This document shows positions 53,095 to 61,284 of a stretch of DNA of 64,000 nucleotides, piece after piece; positions within the stretch are counted from its first letter, which is position 1; each line of letters opens with the position of its first letter. The stretch lies in the NCBI GenBank assembly GCA_905198125.1, contig CAJKBH010000014.1, positions 1 through 64,000 of the forward strand, in the 5' to 3' direction. A program made the position numbers and the translations under genes. The notes beneath the pieces were generated by a model that worked only from the letters and a program-made list of their open reading frames with translations, was not told where the DNA came from and did no database searches. This DNA is from an uncultured Porphyromonadaceae bacterium (lineage in GTDB: Bacteria; Bacteroidota; Bacteroidia; Bacteroidales; Muribaculaceae).

Positions 53095-53124
53095 GGCGAC
53101 GTGGACGTCGCCATTCCAGTCGCC
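53095..53124 (+). repeat. 30-bp hairpin-bearing interspersed repeat, copy 1
   Basis: GGCGACGT-GG-ACGTCGCC forms an 8-bp perfect stem (53095-53112), followed by ATTCCAGTCGCC. An inverted copy lies at 62890-62919 with 28 of 30 matches; the two differences are a paired change in the stem. It lies just beyond the stop of the membrane protein gene, next to short TACTGTTC tandem repeats. Confidence 0.8.
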
Positions 53125-53125
53125 G

Positions 53126-54226
53126 CTACTGTTCTACTGTTCTACTGTCAGCAATTTTGGAGGGGCGGGCGTTGTGTCGGTCGTCCCAGACTACGTAGGC
53201 GGCGGAGAACAGGCCGAGCACGACGAGCCAGGCGGCCTGCATGCTCCACATCACCAGCGAGAAAGCGGTGCCCTGCGTGTCGCTGATGCCGTAAAGCGTC
53301 AGGGCGTACATCACGGCTACGTTCCATGGGCCGAGACCGCCGTTGGAGGGTACGGCCATCGAGAAACTGCCGAACACAAACACCACCAGGCCCGGTATCA
53401 GTCCCAGGCAGGTGCCAGGCTCGGAAACAAGCGCGCGCGTGAACGGGAAGGCAAAGAACGTGACGTAGGTCTCAAGAAAATAGCAGGTCCATATCCCGAT
53501 GGTCAGAAATGCGTATGCCCACTTCCCCCTCATGGTGAACAGCACCTTGAAACCGTCCCACATCCTGGCCATGCTGCTGTCGATGTCGGACACTACCTTG
53601 AATCTGCGGCAGAAGCGTAGCACGGCCCATATCGCGCCGACTATGGCGGCGATGACGCACCACATTCCGGGATCGTGCAGCATGTCGCTGATGTCACGGC
53701 CTATGGCGTAATGCACCAGAAATGAATCCATGGCGCCTTTGGCCACAACGAGGGCAAGAAGGAACAATGCCAGCACCACGACTAAATCCGAACCCCGGTC
53801 GCCGATATCCGTTCCGACTACAGTAGAAAGCGGTACACGTTCGCGTTTGCTGACGTACACGCATCTCCAGGCCTCGCCCAAGCGGGGAAACACCAGGTTC
53901 AAGGCGTATGCGCCGAAGATGGATACGGATTCCCTGACTACGGGCATACGCGGTACGCCGGCCCCGCGCAGCTGGATGCCCCAGCGGATGCCGCGGATTA
54001 TATGCGACAACGTGGTGATGGCCATCATCAGCACCAGATACCAGACGTTGCATTCGGTGCGCACCACGTGCATCACGTCGCGAAAATTCACCTTATGGAA
54101 CAGCCACACCACAAGCACGACGGAGATGGCCACCGGAAACAGATACTCTATTCCCCTGACGGCATATTTCCTGACGCTCGCCCACCGCGACGTTGATTTT
54201 GTCCCTGATGCTGTTGTGCTTCCCAT
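53126..54226 (-). CDS. lysylphosphatidylglycerol synthase TM-region / UPF0104 membrane protein
   Basis: 366 residues with about eight membrane helices (YLFPVAISVVLVVWLFHKV, IWTCYFLETYVTFFAF, LGLIPGLVVFVFGSFSMAVP). NLVFPRLGEAWRCVYVSKRE and PSNGGLGPWNVAVMYAL are the conserved UPF0104 signatures. It resembles the flippase half of MprF without the synthetase domain. The substrate is unknown; lipid flipping is the usual proposal. Confidence 0.87.
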   Translation of the reverse strand: MGSTTASGTKSTSRWASVRKYAVRGIEYLFPVAISVVLVVWLFHKVNFRDVMHVVRTECNVWYLVLMMAITTLSHIIRGIRWGIQLRGAGVPRMPVVRESVSIFGAYALNLVFPRLGEAWRCVYVSKRERVPLSTVVGTDIGDRGSDLVVVLALFLLALVVAKGAMDSFLVHYAIGRDISDMLHDPGMWCVIAAIVGAIWAVLRFCRRFKVVSDIDSSMARMWDGFKVLFTMRGKWAYAFLTIGIWTCYFLETYVTFFAFPFTRALVSEPGTCLGLIPGLVVFVFGSFSMAVPSNGGLGPWNVAVMYALTLYGISDTQGTAFSLVMWSMQAAWLVVLGLFSAAYVVWDDRHNARPSKIADSRTVEQ

Positions 54227-54279
54227 AACCTTGACTTTACCGTTAAAAACGTCTGTGCCATAGGTTTGGTTGCAGCGTC

Positions 54280-55065
54280 TTATCGGTTATAGATTTTGCG
54301 GAGCCTGGATTCGCAGAGGCCGATGCGGAGGCTGTTCAGAATGGATTCATGGATGAATATGGAGGATGTGGGGCAATGGTCGGCGCAAATGCGGCACAGG
54401 ATACAGTCGCGGTCGTTGCCGGGCAACACATGGCTGTCCTTACGCTCGAAGACGTGCATCGGACAAGCTGCAATGCATCTGCCGCAGCCGACGCATGTGG
54501 ATGTGTCAAGAAACACTACTTTGTCGCCGGCTACGACGTCCGAACCTTTGCGGCGAGCCGGGACGCCTTCTATGTTGTCTTTAACCGGCTCGTGATATAT
54601 ATCGGCCAAAGGATGGAGTTTCCAACGCAGTCTTTCGGCAAACAGTCCGGCCCTGAATACATCGCGCCCGTCGGGACGCGCCTTGTTGTAGCCGTCCATC
54701 AGCACCCAGGGACCCGTGCGGTCATAGCCCCGGCAGGAAAACTCGCCTACAATGATACCGCCTCTGCCTTTGATTATTTTTCTGAGTGCTTTGTGGTAAC
54801 CTCCCAAATATGGGCGGCAGCGGGTGGAAAATATGAAGACATTCTTATTCTTGAGATTCTGCTGTTCGGCAAACCTTTGCAGATGTATGTCATGCGCCGC
54901 GAAATGGATGGCCGATCCGAAACCGATCAGGTCGTATTCCGATAAATCCACACTCGGATTGGAGTCGATCGACATCAATTCGGCACCAAGCACCTCCGCC
55001 ATCTTCTGCGCGATTTTCAGCGTATTCCCTTTATACGCCGACCGATAGAATATGATAGTCTTCAT
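54280..55065 (-). CDS. EFR1-type flavodoxin-ferredoxin protein
   Basis: 261 residues: an N-terminal flavodoxin-like domain with FMN loop YRSAYKGNTLKIAQ and GFGSAIHFAAHD, then two 4Fe-4S motifs, CVGCGRCIAACPMHVF and CILCRICADHCPTSSIF. This architecture is the EFR1 family of putative electron carriers. The redox partner is not evident from neighbours. Confidence 0.9.
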   Translation of the reverse strand: MKTIIFYRSAYKGNTLKIAQKMAEVLGAELMSIDSNPSVDLSEYDLIGFGSAIHFAAHDIHLQRFAEQQNLKNKNVFIFSTRCRPYLGGYHKALRKIIKGRGGIIVGEFSCRGYDRTGPWVLMDGYNKARPDGRDVFRAGLFAERLRWKLHPLADIYHEPVKDNIEGVPARRKGSDVVAGDKVVFLDTSTCVGCGRCIAACPMHVFERKDSHVLPGNDRDCILCRICADHCPTSSIFIHESILNSLRIGLCESRLRKIYNR

Positions 55066-55083
55066 TATAATTATTTATGACAG

Positions 55084-55527
55084 TTACCAGTCGTCCTTGT
55101 CGTTATCGTCGTCCCAGTCATCGTCGTCATCGCTGTCCCAGCTGAAGTCATCGTCATCTACCTCCCAGTCCAGGCCGTCATCGGTTTCATCGTTGCAAAG
55201 AAGGGCGTCGGTCTCCAGGTCCTCCAGTTCATTGCGGATCTCTTCCAGCTGGTCAAGCCAGTCTTCTATGTAGACGGCATCGGCGGAGCAGTCGCGCTTC
55301 AGATACTTTTTAAGCTCGCGCAGTCGTCCGGAAACATACAGGTATGCGCCGTCAAAATCATCCGGATCAAGCTCCGTCAGGAACGATGTGTTCGCTTCGA
55401 CATCGTCAATCTGTTTCACCAGCTCCTCCAGCTTCTCATAGTATTCGTCGCTGCGTTTCTCATAGTCCGTGCGTGCGTCCGTCCAGGGGAGCCCCGTCTT
55501 TCCACGTCTTTTTGAATCGAAATACAT
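55084..55527 (-). CDS. Asp-rich hypothetical protein
   Basis: 147 residues, no recognised family. Residues about 20-110 are predicted helical with acidic heptads (YYEKLEELVKQIDDVEAN, WLDQLEEIRNELEDLE). The last 30 are almost all Asp, Glu and Trp (DDDDFSWDSDDDDDWDDD). A promoter-like TAACTTTG lies at 55584-55577. It is 18 bp upstream of the EFR1 gene and likely co-transcribed. Confidence 0.7.
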   Translation of the reverse strand: MYFDSKRRGKTGLPWTDARTDYEKRSDEYYEKLEELVKQIDDVEANTSFLTELDPDDFDGAYLYVSGRLRELKKYLKRDCSADAVYIEDWLDQLEEIRNELEDLETDALLCNDETDDGLDWEVDDDDFSWDSDDDDDWDDDNDKDDW

Positions 55528-55576
55528 ACTTTTAAAATTAAGGTCAAAAATTCAGTAACGTTTAGTGTCTGTGTCG

Positions 55577-55605
55577 CAAAGTTAGCAAATTCCGGCAATA
55601 GTCAA
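55577..55605 (-). promoter_or_regulatory. promoter of the Asp-rich protein and EFR1 genes
   Basis: Minus-strand TAACTTTG (55584-55577) with TTG (55605-55603) 18 nt upstream. Confidence 0.55.
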
Positions 55606-56174
55606 TCGTCCGTCTTGAACCCGATACGCTTTCGTGGAGGTGCTTTCTTCCTGTCAGACTGTAAGTCGGCAAGAGCGGTGTTTATGGCGTCAAGCTGAAT
55701 GCGGGTATCTTCGTTTATATCATTGTAATCGGCAAATATTTCCTCAAGATCCTGTTTCAATTCCTGGAAATTCTTTTCAAGGGTAGACAGGCGCAAGGCA
55801 ACGGGATTGGCGGCTATCATCTGTCTGACCGTAACAAAGGCCCGCATTATTCCCCGGTTGATTTCTATTGCCGTTGCACTCCGTAAAACACTTGACAGCA
55901 TGGCTACACCCAATTCCGTGAACGCGAAGGGGAGATAGCGCGTGCCACCATGACTTGAGATGCCATTTTGGCATCTCAAGAATTCATCGGAGGTTAGTTC
56001 AAACATGAAATCATCGCCTTCGAATCTTTCCATGTTTCGTCTGACGGCTCTTTTAAGCTGTCCGGTCTCGACTCCATACATTGCCGCGAGATCGAAATCC
56101 AGCATCACTTTCTGTCCCCTTATCTCGTAAATTTTGGAGCGGATTATGTCTAAATCATTTTCCATGTATGCCAT
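55602..56174 (-). CDS. ORF6N-domain DNA-binding protein
   Basis: 190 residues. The ORF6N domain (about 10-95) contains IRGQKVMLDFDLAAMYGVET, RRNMERFEGDDFMFELT and YLPFAFTELGVAMLSSVL. ORF6N is found in phage and mobile-element antirepressor-like proteins and in many Bacteroidales chromosomes. A coiled-coil segment and a basic tail follow. ATG 56174 is preferred over 56165 because it lies at the same place relative to the shared 55-bp promoter as the start of the ATPase at 57847. Confidence 0.87.
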   Translation of the reverse strand: MAYMENDLDIIRSKIYEIRGQKVMLDFDLAAMYGVETGQLKRAVRRNMERFEGDDFMFELTSDEFLRCQNGISSHGGTRYLPFAFTELGVAMLSSVLRSATAIEINRGIMRAFVTVRQMIAANPVALRLSTLEKNFQELKQDLEEIFADYNDINEDTRIQLDAINTALADLQSDRKKAPPRKRIGFKTDD

Positions 56175-56227
56175 ATCAGGTCAGGTATTTTCCACAAAGA
56201 TAACGCATTTGCCCCATTAATGCAAAT
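56173..56227 (-). promoter_or_regulatory. 55-bp repeated promoter element, copy A (ORF6N gene)
   Basis: TTTG (56226-56223), 20-nt spacer, TATCTTTG (56202-56195). Matches copy B at 51 of 55 positions, including the spacer and the leader up to the start codon. Confidence 0.85.
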
Positions 56228-56287
56228 GGCGGACATGACGTGCAAGCCACAGGTTGTAAAAATTGTAATCCTGTTAAATTGGGCACT

Positions 56288-57847
56288 CTATTCAGCGGTT
56301 TTCCAGGCGGTGATGTTGCGGGTGCTGGTGCTGAAAGTGATGCCGAGGCTGATGACGGGGCGCGAGTCGCCGGCAAACTGACGGGCGTAATCTTTCTTAC
56401 AGATCTGGTCTAAAGCCTCCCGGGGCGTTCCGTCACGCTTCAACTCGATGATGTAGATGTAATTGCGCATGCTCAGCAGCAGGTCGATGCGGCCGTCTGA
56501 CGTGTGCCACTCCGGTCGGGCGTCGACACCTATCAGCATGAAGATGATGAACAGGTTGTTTTCGTAATGCAGTTCGGTGGCCTTGTCGGCGAATTCGTAA
56601 GGTATGCCGGCCATGAACGTGCGCAGGCGCTCCATCGCCTCGTCGATGCGTCCGGACTCAAGCAGTTTCCTGACTTCGTGCACATTTCTGGCAACCCGGT
56701 CGCCATCTTTGTCCACATAACAGTCAGACAGATTCTGGAACAGTCCCTTGCGTACCTCTAAGTTGGGGATGCCCAGATGGAAAAGGTCCGGCTTCTCGAA
56801 GCGCTTGATGGTCAGATAACCTGTCTGATAAAGCAGGGCTGTGGGTTTGGTATTCGAGATGTCGTTTGACGACAGGGTACGGACTTCGACGGTTTCGTCA
56901 AACATATCGGGCAGAAAGCTTCCGCTTTTCTGTATCTGGCGAATCAGGAATTCCGGCGTGCCGCTCTGGAACCAGTATGCGCCGATTTCACTGTCTTTCA
57001 ACGCCCACAACAGGCTGAACGGGTTGTAAATGTCGGGACTTGTCTTTGCGAAATGATATCCGTCGTAGTTGGCCTTGAGCAGTGCGACGGCGCCGTCGTA
57101 GTCGGTGTCGTATTCCTGCGCGAGCCTTTCGATGCCCTGCCGGAAGTTATCGGTGATTTCCCGGTCGGTTATGCCGCATATCGCGGCGTATTCCCGGTTG
57201 AGGGAAATATCCTGAAGGTTGTTCAGGCCGGAGAAAATGGTCATCTTGCTGAAACGGCTTACGCCTGTCAGCATCGTGAAGCGGATGTACTGGTCCAGGT
57301 CCTTGATGTTGACGTATATTGATTTCAGCAGCAGGCGGTGCGCCTCGCTTCGTTCCGGATCGTGCATCGTCTCGATCAGCGGATGGTCGTATTCGTCCAC
57401 AAGAATCACCACCGGCTTGCCGGACGCGAGATATGCTGCCCGTATGATGTTTTCGAAACGTGAAGCAAGATTGGTAGACTTGATTTTTACATCATACTGA
57501 TGTTCCCAGGTCAGAAACTGGTTATTGAGAATTTCCTCAAGACTCCCTTCGATACTTGAATTGTATTTCGCAAGACTGAGGGTCAGGACGACATGAGGCT
57601 GCCATTCCGTTTCCAACTGTTCGATGGCAAGTCCCTTGAAAAGTTCCTTCTTTCCTTCGAAATAAGCCTGTATGGTGGAAAGCAGCAAGCTCTTGCCGAA
57701 GCGGCGGGGCCTTGACAGGAAAACACAATTGCTGGACTTGACAAGGTTATAGATAAGATCTGTCTTATCTATATAAATGTAAGAGTGTTTGCGTAGCTTC
57801 TCGAAACTTTGTACACCGATTGGGTATCGTATAATATTGTTTTCCAT
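56288..57847 (-). CDS. AAA-ATPase with C-terminal PD-(D/E)XK nuclease domain, second copy
   Basis: 519 residues from ATG 57847; a GTG at 57868 would lie in the -7 box and is rejected. Motifs match the gene at 204-1814: YPIGVQSF, Walker A RPRRFGKS (46-53), Walker B VVILVDEYD, LTGVSRFSK, and nuclease residues in RIDLLLSMRNYIYIIELKRDG. The two proteins are clear paralogues but well diverged. Function unknown for the family. Its promoter is copy B of the repeated element. Confidence 0.86.
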   Translation of the reverse strand: MENNIIRYPIGVQSFEKLRKHSYIYIDKTDLIYNLVKSSNCVFLSRPRRFGKSLLLSTIQAYFEGKKELFKGLAIEQLETEWQPHVVLTLSLAKYNSSIEGSLEEILNNQFLTWEHQYDVKIKSTNLASRFENIIRAAYLASGKPVVILVDEYDHPLIETMHDPERSEAHRLLLKSIYVNIKDLDQYIRFTMLTGVSRFSKMTIFSGLNNLQDISLNREYAAICGITDREITDNFRQGIERLAQEYDTDYDGAVALLKANYDGYHFAKTSPDIYNPFSLLWALKDSEIGAYWFQSGTPEFLIRQIQKSGSFLPDMFDETVEVRTLSSNDISNTKPTALLYQTGYLTIKRFEKPDLFHLGIPNLEVRKGLFQNLSDCYVDKDGDRVARNVHEVRKLLESGRIDEAMERLRTFMAGIPYEFADKATELHYENNLFIIFMLIGVDARPEWHTSDGRIDLLLSMRNYIYIIELKRDGTPREALDQICKKDYARQFAGDSRPVISLGITFSTSTRNITAWKTAE

Positions 57848-57900
57848 ATCAAGTCCGGTATTTTCCACAAAGTTAACGCATTTGCCCCGTTAATGCAAAT
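57846..57900 (-). promoter_or_regulatory. 55-bp repeated promoter element, copy B (second AAA-ATPase)
   Basis: TTTG (57899-57896), 20-nt spacer, TAACTTTG (57875-57868), a perfect consensus. The ATG lies at the element's inner edge, giving a leader of about 15 nt. Confidence 0.87.
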
Positions 57901-58050
57901 CCCCGGGTATTTATCCGTAGGCACCGTTTCGTGTCAAGGCGTGTCAAGGTGAGGCTGAGGTATGCATCCGGACAACAAAAAAGAGAGGCGAAAGGTCGGA
58001 GGGCACTGAAAAAGTCCCTTTATAGACTGCACCCATAATTCAATTAATTC

Positions 58051-58095
58051 AATCGGCACATATCAAGTTAAAAAAAGCTTTGATATGTGCCGATT
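58051..58095 (+). terminator. hairpin with T-run inside the IS remnant
   Basis: A perfect 16-bp stem (58051-58066 with 58080-58095), 13-nt loop, then TTTTTC. It lies just before the transposase start and probably shields the transposase from outside transcription. Confidence 0.75.
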
Positions 58096-58129
58096 TTTTC
58101 GTACCTTTATAGGTATAAATCGACATGAT

Positions 58130-58297
58130 ATGCTACCACTACAACGAACCATCCAGTTCAGTGATTACAGTGATCTCTACGACTTGATTATCCCTCAGGA
58201 CAATCTTCTACGCAGGATCAATGACCTCGTGGACTTCTCGTTCATACAGAAGGAACTCATGGACAAATACTGTCAGTACAACGGCCGGATGGCATAG
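58130..58297 (+). pseudogene. transposase N-terminal fragment (IS1182-like)
   Basis: ATG 58130 opens MLPLQRTIQFSDYSDLYDLI, continuing IPQDNLLRRINDLVDFSFI and ending at NGRMA-stop after 55 residues. This resembles the N-terminal domain of IS1182/IS5-group transposases; the DDE catalytic part is missing. No full copy is in the window. Confidence 0.65.
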
Positions 58298-58413
58298 ATT
58301 CAAGAACGAAGTGCAAAAAACTTCAATCTGAATAGAGGGCACTGAAAAAGTATTGACTTTTCAGTGCCCTCGAAAGGTCGTCTCTCTTTTTTGTTGGTCA
58401 TTCGGGATGGCGG

Positions 58414-59199
58414 TTACTTCGCGGGGCGGGGATAGTTGTCCTTCTCGCAACGTTTGGTCATCTTCTCGATACGCGCCTTGGTCTCGGGATGCGAGGAGAA
58501 CATTTTGGTGATGTACGAACTCTTCTGATTGCCCTCCATGGCCTGCAGCGTTTCAAACGCCATCACCATTCCCCAGGGGTTCTTGCCCTTGGACACCAGG
58601 AAGTCATATCCGCAGTCGTCGGCTTCGTTCTCCTGCTTCTGCGAATATTTGGCGTTGATCAGCGCTTGGGTCAGAGTTCCGAGCTGAGAGTCGGAAAGAG
58701 CCGCGGCCACGCCACCGGCCGATGATATGCCGTCCTTCAGCGCATCGGTAAGGAGCGAGGTCTTGAAGGCGTTCTTGGAGTGATGTTTCAGCACGTGGCC
58801 TATTTCGTGGCCGATGACACCGAGCAGCTCGTCGTCGGTCATCTTGTCCATCAATGCCGCGAACACGCGTACGCTTCCGTCGGGACACGCGAATGCGTTT
58901 ACGTCCACAACGTTGTAGACCTTGAAGTTCAACGGGATTCCGTCAGCCTCCGTGATGCCGGCGGTAAGTTTGCGCAGACGCACGGTGTAAGGGTCGTCCT
59001 CGGGCAGCACGGGGTTGTTCTTGTCCATCCAATCCACGGATTCCTTTACGTATGCGGCCATCTGGGCGTCTGTCAGGGTCAAGGCTTTCACGGCCTTCGC
59101 TCCACCGCTAATGGCCTTTTTCAGGTTGAACTGAGCGGATACCGGTGTGGCTCCAACCAGTACCATCAGTAGCAAAAACAGTTTGAAATTCAGTTTCAT
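58414..59199 (-). CDS. M48-family metalloprotease, exported
   Basis: 261 residues with signal peptide (FLLLMVLVGATPVSAQ). Zn-binding HEIGH in GVIGHEIGHVLKHHSK and the third ligand Glu in QKQENEADDCGYDFL. It resembles LoiP/BepA-type periplasmic proteases in the outer-membrane quality-control group. Transcribed from copy C of the repeated promoter with a leader of about 45 nt; its terminator was broken by an IS. Confidence 0.93.
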   Translation of the reverse strand: MKLNFKLFLLLMVLVGATPVSAQFNLKKAISGGAKAVKALTLTDAQMAAYVKESVDWMDKNNPVLPEDDPYTVRLRKLTAGITEADGIPLNFKVYNVVDVNAFACPDGSVRVFAALMDKMTDDELLGVIGHEIGHVLKHHSKNAFKTSLLTDALKDGISSAGGVAAALSDSQLGTLTQALINAKYSQKQENEADDCGYDFLVSKGKNPWGMVMAFETLQAMEGNQKSSYITKMFSSHPETKARIEKMTKRCEKDNYPRPAK

Positions 59200-59226
59200 A
59201 ACTTATGTTAGTTATTGACGTTGATT

Positions 59227-59281
59227 ATATCGAGTCCGATTTTTACTGCAAAATTAACGCATTTGTCCGGTTAATGCAAAT
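59227..59281 (-). promoter_or_regulatory. 55-bp repeated promoter element, copy C (M48 protease)
   Basis: TTTG (59280-59277), 20-nt spacer, TAATTTTG (59256-59249). 46 of 55 positions match copy B. Confidence 0.85.
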
Positions 59282-59351
59282 CTCGGGGCGTATGGCCGTA
59301 AAGACTGTGGCGGCGACAGGCAGCATGAACTCAGCTTCCATAATTCTTATT

Positions 59352-60635
59352 CTATTTTCCAAATGTAAACCTTATACCCAAGTTCAGATTGAAATTAAAT
59401 GGCTTTTCTTTATAAATCGTCCGGATATCCGTTCCGTCATTGAAATAGTAGCTGATGCCGGGCTCAACGAATATACTCATTGACTTTACAAGAGTGCATT
59501 GAACTCCTGCCGAGGCATTAACCGACCATTGCATAGGCTTTGCTGACAGATTTTCCGATACACTTCCCTTCTTTTTATTATCAAGAATGAAATCCTTATC
59601 AAGTTTTGCAGAAACGCATTTCTCTGCAAGCACACCTGCCGATGCATACAGATCCAATCTTTTCCACGAAAGGACACGGTATTTCAGATTGAGAGGAATG
59701 CCGATATAATGCAGCTTTTGTTCGCCGGTATAATAATGGCTCTCGCTCCCTTCCCTGACATCAGAGGTAAGATTGGCATAACTCAGGCCTGTTTCTATGC
59801 CGAATCTTTCGTTGAAATTATAAGTAAATGAAATTCCGGCCCGTATAGGAAGTCGATGTTTGATGTCCGTTTCAATGTCTTTGCCCTGATTAAAGAGAAG
59901 AATACCTAACAAGGGCTTGTCCGCCCAGTCCGAATCATCCGGTCCGACTGTGGCTTCTACAAATGAATCACCTTTTGAATTGTAGTACAATGCCGAACCG
60001 GTTCCACCCGAACTGTATATGGAAACGGATACATTGTCAGAGGTTGACACTTTTTTAGGTATTGAAGCGATGTAGCCATTATCAGTCTTCGAAGGGAACT
60101 GTTGCTTTCCGATACGCTCAACACTTTCCGCGGTGTCATTGGTTTTAACCGGTTTGTCTTCGACCACAGATGGATTATCCCGATTTTCATCAGGATGATT
60201 ATCGGCTGTCTCCGCCTGCACTTCCGTCTGCACGGATGGCAGGGGCGGCAACATATCGGAGTCATGCGCCGGAAGCGTGTTTTGAGCAATCAGAGTTTTA
60301 GACGGTTGCTTGTCCCGGACAGTGTGAGCAATTATGTTCTGCGTACTATTTTTCAAACTGCTCGCAGGATTATCGGTTGCTTTGGTCCGCAGTGGTGCCA
60401 GGGATGCTTCCTGTTTTATATTGATTAAATGAACGCCCGCTGATATGACGACTGCAATCATTGCGGCGGCAGCGATACTCCTTTTTACCCATATCATCAC
60501 AGGACGCTTCATCGGACGGGAAGTTGATGAAGTTTCAGCCCGTTGTGATTCTATGGCCTCCCACAGATTATCCGGCTCGTCAATTTCGTAGCCGGTCATC
60601 CGGTCATGGACTTTATGTAGCCAATCTTCGTTCAT
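59352..60635 (-). CDS. outer-membrane beta-barrel protein with N-terminal inner-membrane anchor, sigma-factor partner
   Basis: 427 residues in three parts. Residues 1-45 are hydrophilic (MNEDWLHKVHDRMTGYEIDE, PDNLWEAIESQR), like the cytoplasmic part of Bacteroidetes anti-sigma factors. One membrane helix follows (WVKRSIAAAAMIAVVISAGV, about 48-68). A long polar linker to about 200 leads to a beta-barrel domain with alternating strands (SFTYNFNERFGIETGLSYANL, IPLNLKYRVLSWKRLDLYAS) ending FNLNLGIRFTFGK, a barrel-type terminal Phe/Lys motif. It is 13 bp downstream of an ECF sigma gene. The layout implies a protein spanning the envelope. Confidence 0.8.
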   Translation of the reverse strand: MNEDWLHKVHDRMTGYEIDEPDNLWEAIESQRAETSSTSRPMKRPVMIWVKRSIAAAAMIAVVISAGVHLINIKQEASLAPLRTKATDNPASSLKNSTQNIIAHTVRDKQPSKTLIAQNTLPAHDSDMLPPLPSVQTEVQAETADNHPDENRDNPSVVEDKPVKTNDTAESVERIGKQQFPSKTDNGYIASIPKKVSTSDNVSVSIYSSGGTGSALYYNSKGDSFVEATVGPDDSDWADKPLLGILLFNQGKDIETDIKHRLPIRAGISFTYNFNERFGIETGLSYANLTSDVREGSESHYYTGEQKLHYIGIPLNLKYRVLSWKRLDLYASAGVLAEKCVSAKLDKDFILDNKKKGSVSENLSAKPMQWSVNASAGVQCTLVKSMSIFVEPGISYYFNDGTDIRTIYKEKPFNFNLNLGIRFTFGK

Positions 60636-60648
60636 GGTAATATGGGTA

Positions 60649-61200
60649 TTAATAGTTATATTGCCTGATTTTAGTAGCCAGTAAAGATTTAGCGCGGTGC
60701 AATTGTGAGGCTGAAGTGCTTTCTTTTATGTCAAGCAATTTTGCAATCTCCTTATGACTTTTGTTTTCAACGACATATAAGTTGAATATTGTTCTATATC
60801 CATCGGGAAGTTCACGTATGAGTCTGAATAAAACTGACGAAGGCAGTGCATCTACATCCGGTTCCATATCCGGCTTGTCATGTTCTTGTTCCGATATTTC
60901 AACAAATTCAAAGCGATTGTTTTTTTGAAGAAATTTCAGTGTTTCATTAACGGTGATTTTTGTCATCCATCCTTTCAGAGAACCTTTTCCACGATATTGA
61001 AATGAAAGAATACCTGAAAATATCTTTAAGAAACAGTCTTGAAGAACATCTTTCACATCCTCATCATTAACGATATAACGGGAACATATAGCCGCAAGAT
61101 ATCGGATATATGTGGAATATACCGTTCTCATAGCCATAGGATCGCCTTGTTTGACAAGGTTAAGAAGCTGTTCCTCGTTGTCAGTTTCTATGGATGCCAC
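60649..61200 (-). CDS. ECF-type RNA polymerase sigma factor
   Basis: 183 residues with sigma-70 region 2 (MRTVYSTYIRYLAAICSRYI, NDEDVKDVLQDCFLKIF) and region 4 (LPDGYRTIFNLYVVENKSHK, EIAKLLDIKESTSASQLHRA). It belongs to the extracytoplasmic-function group. The following beta-barrel/anchor protein is its likely partner. Confidence 0.93.
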   Translation of the reverse strand: MASIETDNEEQLLNLVKQGDPMAMRTVYSTYIRYLAAICSRYIVNDEDVKDVLQDCFLKIFSGILSFQYRGKGSLKGWMTKITVNETLKFLQKNNRFEFVEISEQEHDKPDMEPDVDALPSSVLFRLIRELPDGYRTIFNLYVVENKSHKEIAKLLDIKESTSASQLHRAKSLLATKIRQYNY

Positions 61201-61228
61201 CAGACCTTAGATTTATAAGAATGGCTCG

Positions 61229-61259
61229 GGAGAAACGGTTATATGACATCCGTTTCTCC
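61229..61259 (-). terminator. hairpin after the Ig-like lipoprotein gene
   Basis: A perfect 10-bp stem, GGAGAAACGG (61229-61238) with CCGTTTCTCC (61250-61259). No strong T-run follows on the minus strand, so termination is tentative. Confidence 0.45.
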
Positions 61260-61284
61260 TTCGCCAATAAGGGTTAGCGTATTT

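Larger units (their letters stand above)
57999..58371 (+). mobile_element. insertion sequence remnant with terminal inverted repeats
   Basis: The 373-bp element has ends GAGGGCACTGAAAA (57999-58012) and TTTTCAGTGCCCTC (58358-58371), and is flanked by the 9-bp direct repeat GAAAGGTCG (57990-57998 and 58372-58380). An additional direct copy of the end sequence at 58335 makes a hairpin at its right side. It holds a hairpin and a transposase N-terminus only, so it is an internally deleted, non-autonomous form. Confidence 0.8.
57974..58395 (-). terminator. terminator hairpin split by an insertion
   Basis: Left arm AACAAAAAAGAGAG (57974-57987) and right arm CTCTCTTTTTTGTT (58382-58395) are perfect complements 394 bp apart. 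Removing the element between them restores a compact hairpin with A/T-rich flanks just beyond the M48 protease stop (58414). Confidence 0.7.

Noticed and set aside
57848..57868. GTG start at 57868 for the second AAA-ATPase
   Set aside because: It would overlap the -7 promoter box. ATG 57847 aligns with the paralogue's YPIGVQSF start and with the ORF6N start relative to the shared promoter.
58349..58357. Full second IS copy at the right end of the remnant
   Set aside because: Only an extra copy of the end sequence (58335-58348) is present; no additional transposase sequence fits in 40 bp.
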